Made by a program: the position numbers and the translations under genes
The notes under the pieces: model-generated
What the model was told of the DNA's origin: nothing
Databases searched by the model: none
Seen by the model: the letters and a program-made list of their open reading frames with translations, nothing else
NCBI GenBank assembly: GCA_963801855.1
Contig: CAWDGK010000002.1
Location: forward strand, 806,001 to 870,000
Reading direction: 5' to 3'
Length of the DNA: 64,000 nucleotides
Source of the DNA: JACDAN01 sp963801855
GTDB lineage: Bacteria > Actinomycetota > Thermoleophilia > Gaiellales > Gaiellaceae
In this document: positions 33,753 through 44,098 of the stretch, in pieces
Layout: each line of letters opens with the position of its first letter
How positions within the stretch are numbered: position 1 is the stretch's first letter

Positions 33753-33884
33753 ATGACCCTTTTCAAGCGACGAAAGCGGCGAAAGCCGGCCGAGCCGACG
33801 GTGCAGAGCACACTGGTGCTCAGGAGCGAGCAGGCGGAGTGCACGTGTCCGGAGGCCTGTGAGCGGGATCACGGAAACGAATAG
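33753..33884 (+). CDS. 43-residue Cys-motif peptide preceding malate synthase
   Basis: The peptide has a very basic N-terminus (MTLFKRRKRRKPAEP), a short middle part and a C-terminal CTCPEAC motif followed by ERDHGNE. GGAGG lies 3 nt before the ATG, and the promoter described at 33694-33722 sits correctly upstream, so expression is likely. Its end overlaps the malate synthase start by 26 nt, which suggests translational coupling. Three closely spaced Cys plus His could bind a metal. I do not recognise a family. It could be a regulatory leader or a small metal-binding partner. Confidence 0.6.
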   Translation: MTLFKRRKRRKPAEPTVQSTLVLRSEQAECTCPEACERDHGNE

Positions 33885-35406
33885 CGCCGCGGAGGTTCTG
33901 GGCCCGGTCGAGGGCAAGGTCGCGGAGATCCTGACCCCCGAGGCACTCGCGTTCCTCGGAGAGCTCGAGCGGCGCTTCGGCCCCGGACGAGAGCGGCTGC
34001 TCGCTGCACGTGTCGAGCGCCAGGTGCGCCTCGACGGCGGAGAGCTACCCGACTTTCTCGACGAGACCCGGGCGATCCGGGAGGGAGACTGGCGCGTCGA
34101 TCCTGCGCCGGCCGACCTGCAGGACCGTCGTGTCGAGATCACCGGCCCGGTCGACCGGAAGATGGTCATCAACGCGCTCAACTCCGGTGCCCGGGTCTTC
34201 ATGGCCGACTTCGAGGACGCGAACTCGCCGACCTGGGCGAACAACGTCGACGGGCAGGTCAACCTGCGCGACGCCGTCGAGGGGACGATCTCGCTCGACA
34301 CCGGCGAGAAGCAGTACGAGCTCGGGGACAACCCGGCTGTGCTCGTGGTTCGACCCCGCGGCTGGCATCTGGTCGAACGCCATGTCCAGGTCGACGGCAA
34401 GCCGATTTCGGCATCGCTCTTCGACTTCGGCCTCTACGTCTTCCATAACGGCTCCCGCTCGCTCGAGCGCGGGACCGGGCCGTACTTCTATCTCCCCAAG
34501 CTGGAGAGCCACCTCGAAGCGCGCCTCTGGAACGAGGTGATCGACTTTGCCGAGGACGAGCTCCGGCTGCCGAAAGGCTCGATCAAGGTCACCGTCCTGA
34601 TCGAGACCGTCCTTGCTGCATTCGAGATGGACGAGATCCTCTACGAGCTCCGCGAGCACATCGTCGGGCTGAACGCCGGACGCTGGGACTACCTGTTCAG
34701 CCTGATCAAGCGACTGCGGTCCCTGGACACGGTGCTTCCCGATCGGGGACAACTGACGATGACCACCCCGTTCATGCGCGCCTACACCGAGCTGCTCGTG
34801 AAGACGACGCACCGGCGCGGCGCCCACGCGATGGGCGGGATGGCCGCCTTCATCCCGAGCCGCCGCGACCGGGAAGTGAACGAGACGGCGCTCGCGAAGG
34901 TGCGGGAAGACAAGGTGCGCGAGGCCGGCGACGGCTTCGACGGCACGTGGGTCGCGCATCCAGACCTCGTCCCCGTCGCGATGGAGGTCTTCGACGGCGT
35001 TCTGGGCGCCAAGGCGAACCAGGTCGAGCGGCAGCGAGACGAAGTCTCGGTCGAGGCGGGCGACCTGCTCGACCTGCGTGTCGAGGGCGGCGCGGTCACC
35101 GAGGAGGGCCTGCGCCAGAACGTCAGCGTCGGGATCCGATACGTCGAGTCGTGGCTTCGCGGCGTCGGCGCAGCGGCGATCGACAACCTGATGGAAGACG
35201 CGGCGACCGCGGAGATCTCCCGGTCGCAGGTCTGGCAGTGGGTCAAGCACGGCGAGTTCACGCCGGAGCTGGTGCGCGAGGTGATCGCCGACGAGCTGCC
35301 CGAGGGTGGGCGGTTCGAGGAGGCGCGAGAGATTTTCGAACGGGTGGCGTTCAGCGACGACTTCGTCGAGTTCCTGACGCTCCCGGCGTACGAGTACATC
35401 GACTGA
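33859..35406 (+). CDS. aceB: Malate synthase (A type)
   Basis: Condenses glyoxylate with acetyl-CoA to malate, the second step of the glyoxylate shunt. It has 515 residues, the size of the AceB form and smaller than the GlcB form. The family segments DRKMVINALNSGARVFMADF, EDANSPTWAN and TTPFMRAYTELLVKTTHRRG are present, with the catalytic Arg and Asp residues in the expected context. The GTG start overlaps the preceding Cys-peptide gene. It is followed after 10 nt by isocitrate lyase, in one operon controlled by the divergent LysR. Confidence 0.95.
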   Translation: MSGITETNSAAEVLGPVEGKVAEILTPEALAFLGELERRFGPGRERLLAARVERQVRLDGGELPDFLDETRAIREGDWRVDPAPADLQDRRVEITGPVDRKMVINALNSGARVFMADFEDANSPTWANNVDGQVNLRDAVEGTISLDTGEKQYELGDNPAVLVVRPRGWHLVERHVQVDGKPISASLFDFGLYVFHNGSRSLERGTGPYFYLPKLESHLEARLWNEVIDFAEDELRLPKGSIKVTVLIETVLAAFEMDEILYELREHIVGLNAGRWDYLFSLIKRLRSLDTVLPDRGQLTMTTPFMRAYTELLVKTTHRRGAHAMGGMAAFIPSRRDREVNETALAKVREDKVREAGDGFDGTWVAHPDLVPVAMEVFDGVLGAKANQVERQRDEVSVEAGDLLDLRVEGGAVTEEGLRQNVSVGIRYVESWLRGVGAAAIDNLMEDAATAEISRSQVWQWVKHGEFTPELVREVIADELPEGGRFEEAREIFERVAFSDDFVEFLTLPAYEYID

Positions 35407-35416
35407 AGGGACAGCA

Positions 35417-36697
35417 ATGAGCACCAACGGCAATGGCAACGGCAAGGTCACGGACACCCGGTGGGACGGGATCAAGCGGGACTGGACGGCGGAGGACGTC
35501 GACCGGCTGCGAGGCTCCGTCCAGATCGAGCACACCCTGGCGAGGCGAGGGGCTGAAAGGCTCTGGGAGCTCCTCCACACCGAGGACTACCTCCCGACGC
35601 TGGGCGCGCTCTCCGGCTCGCAGGCCGTGCAGATGGTCAAGGCCGGAGCGAAGGGGATCTACGTCAGCGGCTGGCAGGTCGCCGGCGACGCCAACCTGGC
35701 CGGCGACACCTATCCAGACCAGAGTCTCTATCCGGCGAACAGCGTTCCGGCGCTCGTGCGCAGGCTGAACCGGGCTCTCACGCGAGCCGACCAGATCGAG
35801 CACGCCGAGGGCAGCGTCTCACGGGACTGGCTCGTGCCGATCGTCGCCGACGCCGAAGCCGGTTTCGGCGGCAACCTCAACTCGTTCGAGCTGATGAAGG
35901 GAATGATCGAGGCCGGCGCGGCCGGCGTGCATTACGAGGACCAGCTCGCGGCCGAGAAGAAGTGCGGGCACCTGGGAGGCAAAGTGCTCGTGCCGACCTC
36001 GCAGTTCATCGGGACGCTGAAGGCAGCGCGGCTCGCTGCGGACGTCATGGGCGTGCCGACGGTCGTGATCGCAAGGACCGACGCCGACGCCGCCACGCTC
36101 TTGACGAGCGATGTCGACCCGGCAGACCACGAGTTCCTGACGGGCGAGCGCACTTCAGAGGGCTTCTTCAAGGTTCGGGGCGGTGTCCAGTCGTGCATCA
36201 AACGGTCGCTGGCGTACGCGCCCTACGCGGACATCGTCTGGTTCGAGACGTCCACGCCGGACATGGGCGAGGCACGTGAGTTCGCGTCGGCGATCCACGA
36301 AAAGTTCCCCGGCAAGCTGATGGCCTACAACTGCTCGCCGTCGTTCAACTGGCGCAAGCATCTGGGCGACGACGAGATCGCGAGCTTCCAGACGACGCTC
36401 GGCGAGCTGGGCTACAAGTTCCAGTTCATCACTCTCGCCGGCTTCCACGCGCTGAATGCGTCGATGTTCGAGTTGGCGCGCGGGTATGTCGAGGAGGGCA
36501 TGCCGGCATACGTCCGCCTCCAGGAGCGCGAGTTCGAGATGGAGGACGAGGGCTACACGGCTACGCGCCACCAGCGCGAGGTCGGCGCCGGCTACTTCGA
36601 CGCCGTGGCCCAGACGATCTCCGGTGGGGAGTCCTCGACGCTGGCGCTCAAAGGCTCGACCGAAGAGGCTCAGTTCGAGCTAGCGAAGAAGAGCTAG
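35417..36697 (+). CDS. aceA: Isocitrate lyase
   Basis: Splits isocitrate to glyoxylate and succinate, the first glyoxylate shunt step. It has 426 residues with the signature KKCGHLGGKVLVPT that carries the catalytic cysteine, IARTDADAATLLTSDVD, and YNCSPSFNWRKHL. The ATG at 35417 follows GAAGGG. Together with aceB it allows growth on acetate or fatty acids. The 3' end overlaps the convergent glycosylase gene by 18 bp. Confidence 0.96.
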   Translation: MSTNGNGNGKVTDTRWDGIKRDWTAEDVDRLRGSVQIEHTLARRGAERLWELLHTEDYLPTLGALSGSQAVQMVKAGAKGIYVSGWQVAGDANLAGDTYPDQSLYPANSVPALVRRLNRALTRADQIEHAEGSVSRDWLVPIVADAEAGFGGNLNSFELMKGMIEAGAAGVHYEDQLAAEKKCGHLGGKVLVPTSQFIGTLKAARLAADVMGVPTVVIARTDADAATLLTSDVDPADHEFLTGERTSEGFFKVRGGVQSCIKRSLAYAPYADIVWFETSTPDMGEAREFASAIHEKFPGKLMAYNCSPSFNWRKHLGDDEIASFQTTLGELGYKFQFITLAGFHALNASMFELARGYVEEGMPAYVRLQEREFEMEDEGYTATRHQREVGAGYFDAVAQTISGGESSTLALKGSTEEAQFELAKKS

Positions 36698-37285
36698 CTC
36701 CGCGCGAACGACCGCGAGCGCCTCGTCGAGGCGCTCGCGGTTCGCGGGGTCGTTCAGCCAGCGGGAAGTGCCAGACGGGTGCGGGAGCGGGATCGCGGTC
36801 GCCCCGCCCAGCTCGAGCCGGCGGCCGATGGAATTGCTCAGATTCGTCACGCCGAGGAGCCGCCTGGCCGAGAGGCCGCCCACGACGAGGATGAGCTCGG
36901 GGCGAATGAGCCCGAGCTCCCACTCTCGCCAGAACGCGCAGAGCGCCTGCTCGGGCGGCGTGGGGGTTCGGTCGCCGCTCCCCGAGCGCGCTCTTCCCGG
37001 GTAGCAGCGGGTGACCGAGGCACAGTAGAAGGTGGCGTAGAACTCGTCCTCGTCCATCTCGAGCCAGCGGCGGAGCGTCTTACCGGCCCGCCCGCGCCAC
37101 GGCAGCCGCTCCTGGCCCTCGACGATGCCGGGAGCCTGCCCGTGGATGTACGCGCGCTGGCCCGCGTACGGCTGGACGATCGGCAGCGACTCGATCGGGA
37201 ACCCGGCCTCGGCGCAGGCGCGGCAGACGCGGTTGTCGCGCTGGAGCGAGGCGATCGACCGGTACGAACGGCGGCGGCGGGTCAA
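36680..37285 (-). CDS. Uracil-DNA glycosylase superfamily protein
   Basis: 201 residues. Motif 1 is HGQAPG, followed by PWRGRAGKTLRRWL. Motif 2 is LPHPSGTSRWLND. Paired Cys in VCRAC near the N-terminus and in YCASVTRC could ligate an iron-sulfur cluster, as in family 4/5 enzymes. It would remove uracil or other damaged bases from DNA. The TTG start at 37285 overlaps the stop of the upstream methyltransferase gene (TTGA), so the two are co-transcribed. Confidence 0.85.
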   Translation of the reverse strand: MTRRRRSYRSIASLQRDNRVCRACAEAGFPIESLPIVQPYAGQRAYIHGQAPGIVEGQERLPWRGRAGKTLRRWLEMDEDEFYATFYCASVTRCYPGRARSGSGDRTPTPPEQALCAFWREWELGLIRPELILVVGGLSARRLLGVTNLSNSIGRRLELGGATAIPLPHPSGTSRWLNDPANRERLDEALAVVRAELALLR

Positions 37286-37869
37286 GCCTGGGCGGCGATG
37301 AAGTACCGGCCGGCGTGCAGGATCTCGACCGGCCCCAGCTCGTCCGCGAGCTCCTGGCTCGTGAACCACCGCTTGTAGACCTCCCATTCGGAACCGTCGG
37401 AGAGGACACGCGGGTCCATCCGTTCCGGCGGAGTCTCGTCGTTTCGCGCCGAGTCGACGACGACCAGCTCGGGCGCGACCCGACGAGCCTCAGCAAGGAA
37501 GCGCCGACGATCGTCCTCTTCCAGGTGGCCGTAGAAATGTCCGGTGAAGACGCGATCGAACGACGCGTCGTCGAACGGAAGAGTCAGCGCATCACCCACG
37601 ACGAGCTCCGCGCCCGGAGCCTGCTCGCGCGCGACCTCGATCATGCTGGGGCTCTGGTCGAGCCCGACCACCTCGCCGCGAAGGTGCCTGGTGAGGAACC
37701 CGGTTCCGCAGGCGACGTCGAGCGTGCGGGCGGGCGGGAGAGCTGCCACCGCGCCACACAGATCGGCCACTTCCTCGTCCCATCCTGGCCTGACGCGGCC
37801 CGAGTAGAGGTTCCCGCCGAGCCACCAGTCGTCGTACTCCTTCGCCCTTGCCTCGTAGTAGGCCTTCAC
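37282..37869 (-). CDS. SAM-dependent methyltransferase (class I)
   Basis: 195 residues. Motif I is TLDVACGTGFLTRHL, followed by VVGLDQSPSMIEVAREQAPG, VVGDALTLPFDDASFDRVF and the later GHLEEDDRRRFLAEARRVAP. The substrate is unknown. The GTG at 37869 is chosen because TACTCT (37882-37877) lies 7 nt before it. A long upstream extension of the frame would run through the divergent gene. It is the first gene of a two-gene unit with the glycosylase. Confidence 0.85.
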   Translation of the reverse strand: MKAYYEARAKEYDDWWLGGNLYSGRVRPGWDEEVADLCGAVAALPPARTLDVACGTGFLTRHLRGEVVGLDQSPSMIEVAREQAPGAELVVGDALTLPFDDASFDRVFTGHFYGHLEEDDRRRFLAEARRVAPELVVVDSARNDETPPERMDPRVLSDGSEWEVYKRWFTSQELADELGPVEILHAGRYFIAAQA

Positions 37870-37875
37870 GGCTCC

Positions 37876-37882
37876 TAGAGTA
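37876..37882. promoter_or_regulatory. Shared bidirectional -10 heptamer TAGAGTA (methyltransferase / formimidoyltransferase)
   Basis: TAGAGT on the plus strand (37876-37881) is 6 nt from the GTG at 37888. TACTCT on the minus strand (37882-37877) is 7 nt from the GTG at 37869. The gap between the two start codons is only 18 bp. Confidence 0.6.
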
Positions 37883-37887
37883 GGGCC

Positions 37888-38763
37888 GTGCTGCCACTCG
37901 AGTCCGTGCCCAACTTCTCCGAGGGGCGCGACCGGGCCGTCATCGATGCGATCGGTGCCGCGTTCTCCGGGGTGCGGCTCCTCGACGTCCACACGGATCC
38001 CGACCACAACCGATCGGTTTTCACGGTCGTCGGTGAGGACGAGGCGCTGATCGATGCGCTGGTCGCCGCCGTTCAAGTCGCTCGAGACCGAATCGACCTG
38101 GGTCGCCACGACGGCGCACATCCCAGGATCGGAGCGGCTGACGTGGTGCCGGTCGTCGCGCTTCGGCCGGACGACATGGAACGCGCGAAGGCGGCCGCCC
38201 TGCAGCTGGCGGAGCAGATCGGCGAGCTCGGCCTGCCGGTGTTCCTCTACGGCGAGCTCGCGCCGGGCCGCGGGCCTGCATTCTTCAGGCACGGCGGCAC
38301 CGATGGTCTCGCGGAGCGCCTTCGGTCGGGCGAGGTGGAGCCCGATTTCGGCCCGGGCGAGCTGCATCCGACCGCCGGAGGCGTGATCGTCGGAGCGCGG
38401 CGCCCGCTGATCGCCTTCAACGTGGACTTACGCGGGGCAACCCTCGAGCAGGCGAAGTCGATCGCGTCGGCGATTCGCGAGCGCGACGGTGGCTTTCCGG
38501 GCGTTCGCGCGCTCGGTCTCGAGCTGGCGAGCTCGGGCCGCGTCCAGGTCAGCATGAACGTCGAAGACTGGGAGGCTTCGGCGCTGCACGACATCGTGGG
38601 GAGAATCCAGTCGGAGGCGACGGCTCTCGGGGCGAGCGTCGAACGGGCCGAGCTGGTCGGCCTGATGCCCGCCGGCGCCGCGGCAGAAGCCGCGGGCGCG
38701 ATTCTGCGGATCGACGGCTTCGACGGGTCTCGCCTGATCGAGACGCAGCTATTGGAGGGTTAG
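37888..38763 (+). CDS. Glutamate formimidoyltransferase
   Basis: Transfers the formimino group from N-formimino-glutamate to tetrahydrofolate, the last step of one branch of histidine degradation. It has 291 residues and covers only the formiminotransferase domains of the animal FTCD enzyme. No cyclodeaminase domain is attached. LESVPNFSEGRD is the family start. GRHDGAHPRIGAADVVP contains the catalytic His. GQ-type AFNVDLRGATLEQAKSIA marks the second subdomain. The gene leads the hut group hutH-hutU-hutI. The 221 bp after it contain a hairpin and no convincing gene. Confidence 0.93.
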   Translation: MLPLESVPNFSEGRDRAVIDAIGAAFSGVRLLDVHTDPDHNRSVFTVVGEDEALIDALVAAVQVARDRIDLGRHDGAHPRIGAADVVPVVALRPDDMERAKAAALQLAEQIGELGLPVFLYGELAPGRGPAFFRHGGTDGLAERLRSGEVEPDFGPGELHPTAGGVIVGARRPLIAFNVDLRGATLEQAKSIASAIRERDGGFPGVRALGLELASSGRVQVSMNVEDWEASALHDIVGRIQSEATALGASVERAELVGLMPAGAAAEAAGAILRIDGFDGSRLIETQLLEG

Positions 38764-38884
38764 ATGGTTGATGCCACGATCTTGCGGTTCGGATGCGATC
38801 TGACGCGTCTGGGCGTCCCGCACCGGCATCGGCCCGCAGAGCGGCCCGCCGCCGGTGCGTGCGCTTCACGCCGTCGAGTCGTCA

Positions 38885-38903
38885 CCGATGCTGGGAGCAT
38901 CGG
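38885..38903 (+). terminator. Stem-loop between the formimidoyltransferase gene and hutH
   Basis: CCGATGCT-GGG-AGCATCGG is a perfect 8-bp stem with a 3-nt loop. No T tract follows. hutH has its own promoter 70 bp downstream, so termination here is plausible. Confidence 0.4.
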
Positions 38904-38984
38904 CAACGCCTCGCCGCCGCGCCCCAGACGGCCAGCTCGCGCCCCGAACCGAATCTCATGGCATCACCCATCTAGAGTCCTGGC

Positions 38985-40520
38985 GTGGTCGAGACCCAGG
39001 CCCTGACCGGCGACGATCTCGAAGTCGACCACGTCTGGGCGGTCGCGGTCGACGGCGCTCCCGTGGAGCTGTCCGATTCGGCCCGCGAGCGCATGCAGGC
39101 GGCCCGAGAGGTCGTCGAGCGCGCAGCCGCCTCCTCGGAGCGCACGTACGGCGTCAACACGGGTTTCGGCCGCCTCGTCACCCAGACGATTCCCTCGGAG
39201 CTTGCGGACGAGCTCCAGATCAGGCTGCTTCGCAGTCACGCGTGCGGAGTCGGAGAGCCGTATCCGGACGAGATCGTGCGGGCCGCTCTGCTCCTCCGGG
39301 CCAACGCGCTCGCAGTGGGCGCCTCCGGGACACGCGCCGAGGTCGCCGAGCTGCTCCTCGAGTGCCTCGGACGTGGAGTGCTGCCGAGGGTCCCGAGTCG
39401 CGGCTCGGTCGGCGCGAGCGGCGATCTGGCGCCGCTGGCTCACCTTGCGCTCCCGCTGATCGGTGAGGGGGAGGCGTGGTTCGACGGGGAGCTCGTGGCA
39501 GGCGCCGACGCTCTCCGGCGGGCGGGCCTCGAGCCTCTCGCCCTGCGGGCGAAGGAAGGTCTGTCGCTCATCAACGGCACGCAGTTCATGGCCGCCTTCG
39601 GCGCCCTTGGCATCGTGCGCGCCCGGAGGCTCGCCGCCGCTGCCGACATCGCCTGCGCGCTCGCCGTCGAAGCCCTCCAGGGGTCTCGGATCGCGTTCTC
39701 GCCGGAGGTGCATGCCCTGCGGCCGCTGCGCGGGCAGGCGGAGTCGGCGGAGAATCTGCTGAGCCTGCTCGAAGGCTCCACGATCATGGACTCGCACCGG
39801 TGGTGCGATCGCGTCCAGGATGCCTACTCGCTTCGCTGCGCGCCGCAGGTGCACGGGGCCTGCCGGGATCTCCTCAGGTACGTCGGAGAGACGGTTGCGG
39901 TGGAGCTGAACGCGGCAACGGACAATCCGCTCGTCCTGGTCGACGAGGGGGAGATCGTGTCTGCGGGAAACTTCCACGGCCAGCCGCTCGCCTTTGCGCT
40001 CGACGCGATGACGATGGCGGTCTCGGAGCTGGCGAGCATCTCCGAGCGGCGCACCGAACGCATGGTCAACCCCGGCCTTTCCGGCGGTCTGCCGGCGTTC
40101 CTGGCCCCGAACGGCGGGCTCAACTCGGGGTTCATGATTCCGCAGTACGTGGCCGCTTCCCTCGTGAGCGAGAACAAGTCGCTGGCGCACCCGGCGAGCG
40201 TCGACTCGATTCCGACGAGTGCCGGCCAGGAGGATCACGTCTCGATGGGGAATGCCGCCGGCTTGAAAGCGTGGCAGGTGGTGGCAAACGCCGAGCGTGC
40301 CCTTGCGATCGAGCTGCTCGCCGGTGCGCAGGCGGTCGAGTTCCTGGCGCCGCTCGCCCCCGGGCGAGGTTCGGAAGCGGCTCGGCGCTTCGTCCGTTCG
40401 CTCTCGCAGAGGGTGGTCGAGGACCGGTCGCTCAGCACGGACATCGAAGCCGTCGCGGCGGCGATTCGCGACGGGTCGCTCGTCGCTGCGGTCGAGGCCG
40501 AGACCGGAGCGCTCAGGTGA
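38985..40520 (+). CDS. hutH: Histidine ammonia-lyase
   Basis: Deaminates histidine to urocanate, the first step of histidine degradation. It has 511 residues. The A144-S145-G146 tripeptide in GSVGASGDLAPLAHL cyclises to the MIO cofactor. The catalytic Tyr lies in TYGVNTGFGRL, and the family segment NGGLNSGFMIPQY is present. A TAGAGT -10 box (38973-38978) lies 6 nt before the GTG, so a leaderless transcript is expected. The stop overlaps the next gene by 4 nt. Confidence 0.96.
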   Translation: MVETQALTGDDLEVDHVWAVAVDGAPVELSDSARERMQAAREVVERAAASSERTYGVNTGFGRLVTQTIPSELADELQIRLLRSHACGVGEPYPDEIVRAALLLRANALAVGASGTRAEVAELLLECLGRGVLPRVPSRGSVGASGDLAPLAHLALPLIGEGEAWFDGELVAGADALRRAGLEPLALRAKEGLSLINGTQFMAAFGALGIVRARRLAAAADIACALAVEALQGSRIAFSPEVHALRPLRGQAESAENLLSLLEGSTIMDSHRWCDRVQDAYSLRCAPQVHGACRDLLRYVGETVAVELNAATDNPLVLVDEGEIVSAGNFHGQPLAFALDAMTMAVSELASISERRTERMVNPGLSGGLPAFLAPNGGLNSGFMIPQYVAASLVSENKSLAHPASVDSIPTSAGQEDHVSMGNAAGLKAWQVVANAERALAIELLAGAQAVEFLAPLAPGRGSEAARRFVRSLSQRVVEDRSLSTDIEAVAAAIRDGSLVAAVEAETGALR

Positions 40521-40755
40521 CCGAGGGGCAGAACGGTCGACCGGAGCAGCCGAAGGGCCCGCAGCGCCCGTTCCGCTCTGCGTTTCTCTTCTACGGCGGG
40601 CTGGCGGTCGTCGGCTTCGGATTCCTGCTGCTCACGGGACAGGAGGCGGGCAAGGCCGCGATCGGCGCGGGGGCCGCGTTCGTGCTCGCAACCGGATGGA
40701 CCTGGTGGCGGATGTGGGCAGATCAGAAACGGGAGGCTCGGAGGCAGCGAGAATC

Positions 40756-40759
<4 letters not shown>
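40517..40759 (+). CDS. Small two-helix membrane protein within the hut operon
   Basis: 80 residues: a polar, Pro-rich N-terminus, two hydrophobic segments (about residues 23-40 and 46-63) and a basic tail ending EARRQRES. It overlaps hutH by 4 nt at its start and hutU by 4 nt at its end (GTGA in both cases), so it is translated within the operon. It is not a known Hut protein. It resembles generic small membrane proteins and could have become lodged in the operon by chance or could serve uptake. Confidence 0.7.
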
Positions 40760-42462
<1,703 letters not shown>

Positions 42463-42466
<4 letters not shown>

Positions 42467-43701
42467 CGGATCGACCCGCTGGCTCACGCCGGCTGCTGAT
42501 CCGCGATCTGGCGCAGCTCGCGACGCCGGCGGGTTCCGGTGCTCCTCTCCGAGGCTCCACGTTGGGCGAGATCGAGGTCGTCGAGGACGCGTACGTCCTC
42601 TGCGAGGACGGCCAGGTCTCGGCCCTGGGTCGCATGCAGGAGCTTTCGTCGATCGACGGCGAGGTCGAAGAGCTCGACGGGCGCGGGTTGGCGGCGATTC
42701 CCGGACTCGTCGACTGCCACACACACGCGTGCTTTGCCGGCGATCGCGTCGACGAGTTTTCGCTGCGCGCAGGCGGGGCGACCTACGAGGAGCTGCATGC
42801 TGCCGGTGGCGGGATCCTGTCGACGGTTCGGGCCACCAGACAGGCGGGCGCGGAGGGCCTGCGCGAGGCGGTTCTCCGGCACCGAGGCTGGATGCTGCGG
42901 GCCGGCACCACCACGTTCGAATCCAAGTCCGGTTACGGGCTGGACCGGGACACGGAGCTCGCGTCGCTCAGGGCGATCGCCGAGGCGGGGGGGATTCCGA
43001 CGTTCCTGGGCGCGCACTCGGTCCCGCCGGAGCACGGGGATGCGGACGCATACGTGGATTTCCTGATCGCTGAGGTCTTGCCGGAGGCGGCGACGATCGC
43101 CGATGCGGCCGACGTGTTCCTCGAGCGCGGTGCGTTCGACGCGGCCCAGGCGCGCCGCTACCTCGAGGCGGCGCGCGAGCATGGGCTCGTGCTCCGCCTC
43201 CACGCGGATCAATTCACGGAGTCCGGCGGAATCGAGCTCGCCATCGACCTCGGCGGCCGTTCTGTCGACCATCTCGAGGCGACAGGCGAACGCGGTGTCC
43301 AGGCCCTCGCCGCCAGCGAGGTCGCCGCAGTCCTCCTCCCGGGGAGCGCACTCTTCCTCGACAGGCCGATGCCGCCTGCGCGTGCGCTCGTCGACGCCGG
43401 CGCCGCCGTGGCCCTCGCCACCGACTTCAACCCGGGCAGCGCGTTCTGCGAGAGCCTCCCACTCGTCTGCTCTCTTGCCTGCACGCAGCTCAAGCTCTCG
43501 CCGAGCGAGGCGCTTTCGGCGTCCACGGTGAACGCGGCTCATGTCCTGCGACTGGCCGACCGGAAGGGGCGGATCGCGCCAGGCTACGACGCAGATCTCG
43601 TCCTGCTCGACGCGCCCGATTGGCGCTACCTCGCCTACCACCTCGGCGGCGACCAGATCTCGACTGTCGTTCAAGCCGGGCAGGTCGCGTGGCGGCGCTA
43701 G
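42463..43701 (+). CDS. hutI: Imidazolonepropionase
   Basis: Amidohydrolase that opens the imidazolone ring to N-formimino-L-glutamate. It has 412 residues. The metal motif HxH is H86-T-H88 in VDCHTHACFAGDR, followed by FESKSGYGLD, a third His in LGAHSVPPEH, RLHADQFTESGG and the metal Asp in ATDFNPGS. The GTG overlaps the hutU stop (GTGA). The TAG stop at 43699-43701 is also the first half of the -10 box of the next gene. Confidence 0.95.
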
Positions 43702-43711
43702 GCTGGTTTCG

Positions 43712-44098
43712 ATGCCTAGCAGGAAGCAGCGGAGGCGCCGCCAGAAGGATCGCCGCCACGAGTACGAGTACGTCTACGTGGATGACGAGGGCCGTGAGGT
43801 CGAGGTCTCCGAGGACGAAGCCCCGATCACGAGGAACGGCAAGCGGGCACAGCAGCCCCGCAAGTCCCAGACGGCTGGGACGAAGGAAGTACAACCGCCG
43901 TCCCTCCGTCGAGTCGCGAAGCGCGGCCTGATCTTTGCGCCGCTCATGTTCCTGACCGTCACCTTCCTGAGCGGCGAGCTGACGATCGCGCAGCGGGTCG
44001 TCAACACGGTCTTCCTGCTCGCGTTCTTCCTCCCGTTCAGCTACGCGATGGACGCGCTGATGTACCGGCTGTACCGGAAGCGCACCGGAACGACCTAG
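43712..44098 (+). CDS. Membrane protein with highly charged N-terminus, function unknown
   Basis: 128 residues. The first 75 are strongly charged: a basic start (SRKQRRRRQKDRRHEYEYVY) followed by acidic residues. Two hydrophobic segments follow (about 76-92 and 96-115), ending in YRLYRKRTGTT. I do not recognise a family. TAGGCT (43699-43704), whose TAG is the hutI stop codon, lies 7 nt before the ATG. The stop shares CTAG with the convergent cupin gene. Confidence 0.7.
   Translation: MPSRKQRRRRQKDRRHEYEYVYVDDEGREVEVSEDEAPITRNGKRAQQPRKSQTAGTKEVQPPSLRRVAKRGLIFAPLMFLTVTFLSGELTIAQRVVNTVFLLAFFLPFSYAMDALMYRLYRKRTGTT

Noticed and set aside
38764..38984. A small gene starting ATG 38764 right after the formimidoyltransferase stop.
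   Set aside because: The translation turns into Pro/Arg/Ala-rich sequence without a recognisable pattern and runs through a hairpin and the hutH promoter. Treated as intergenic.
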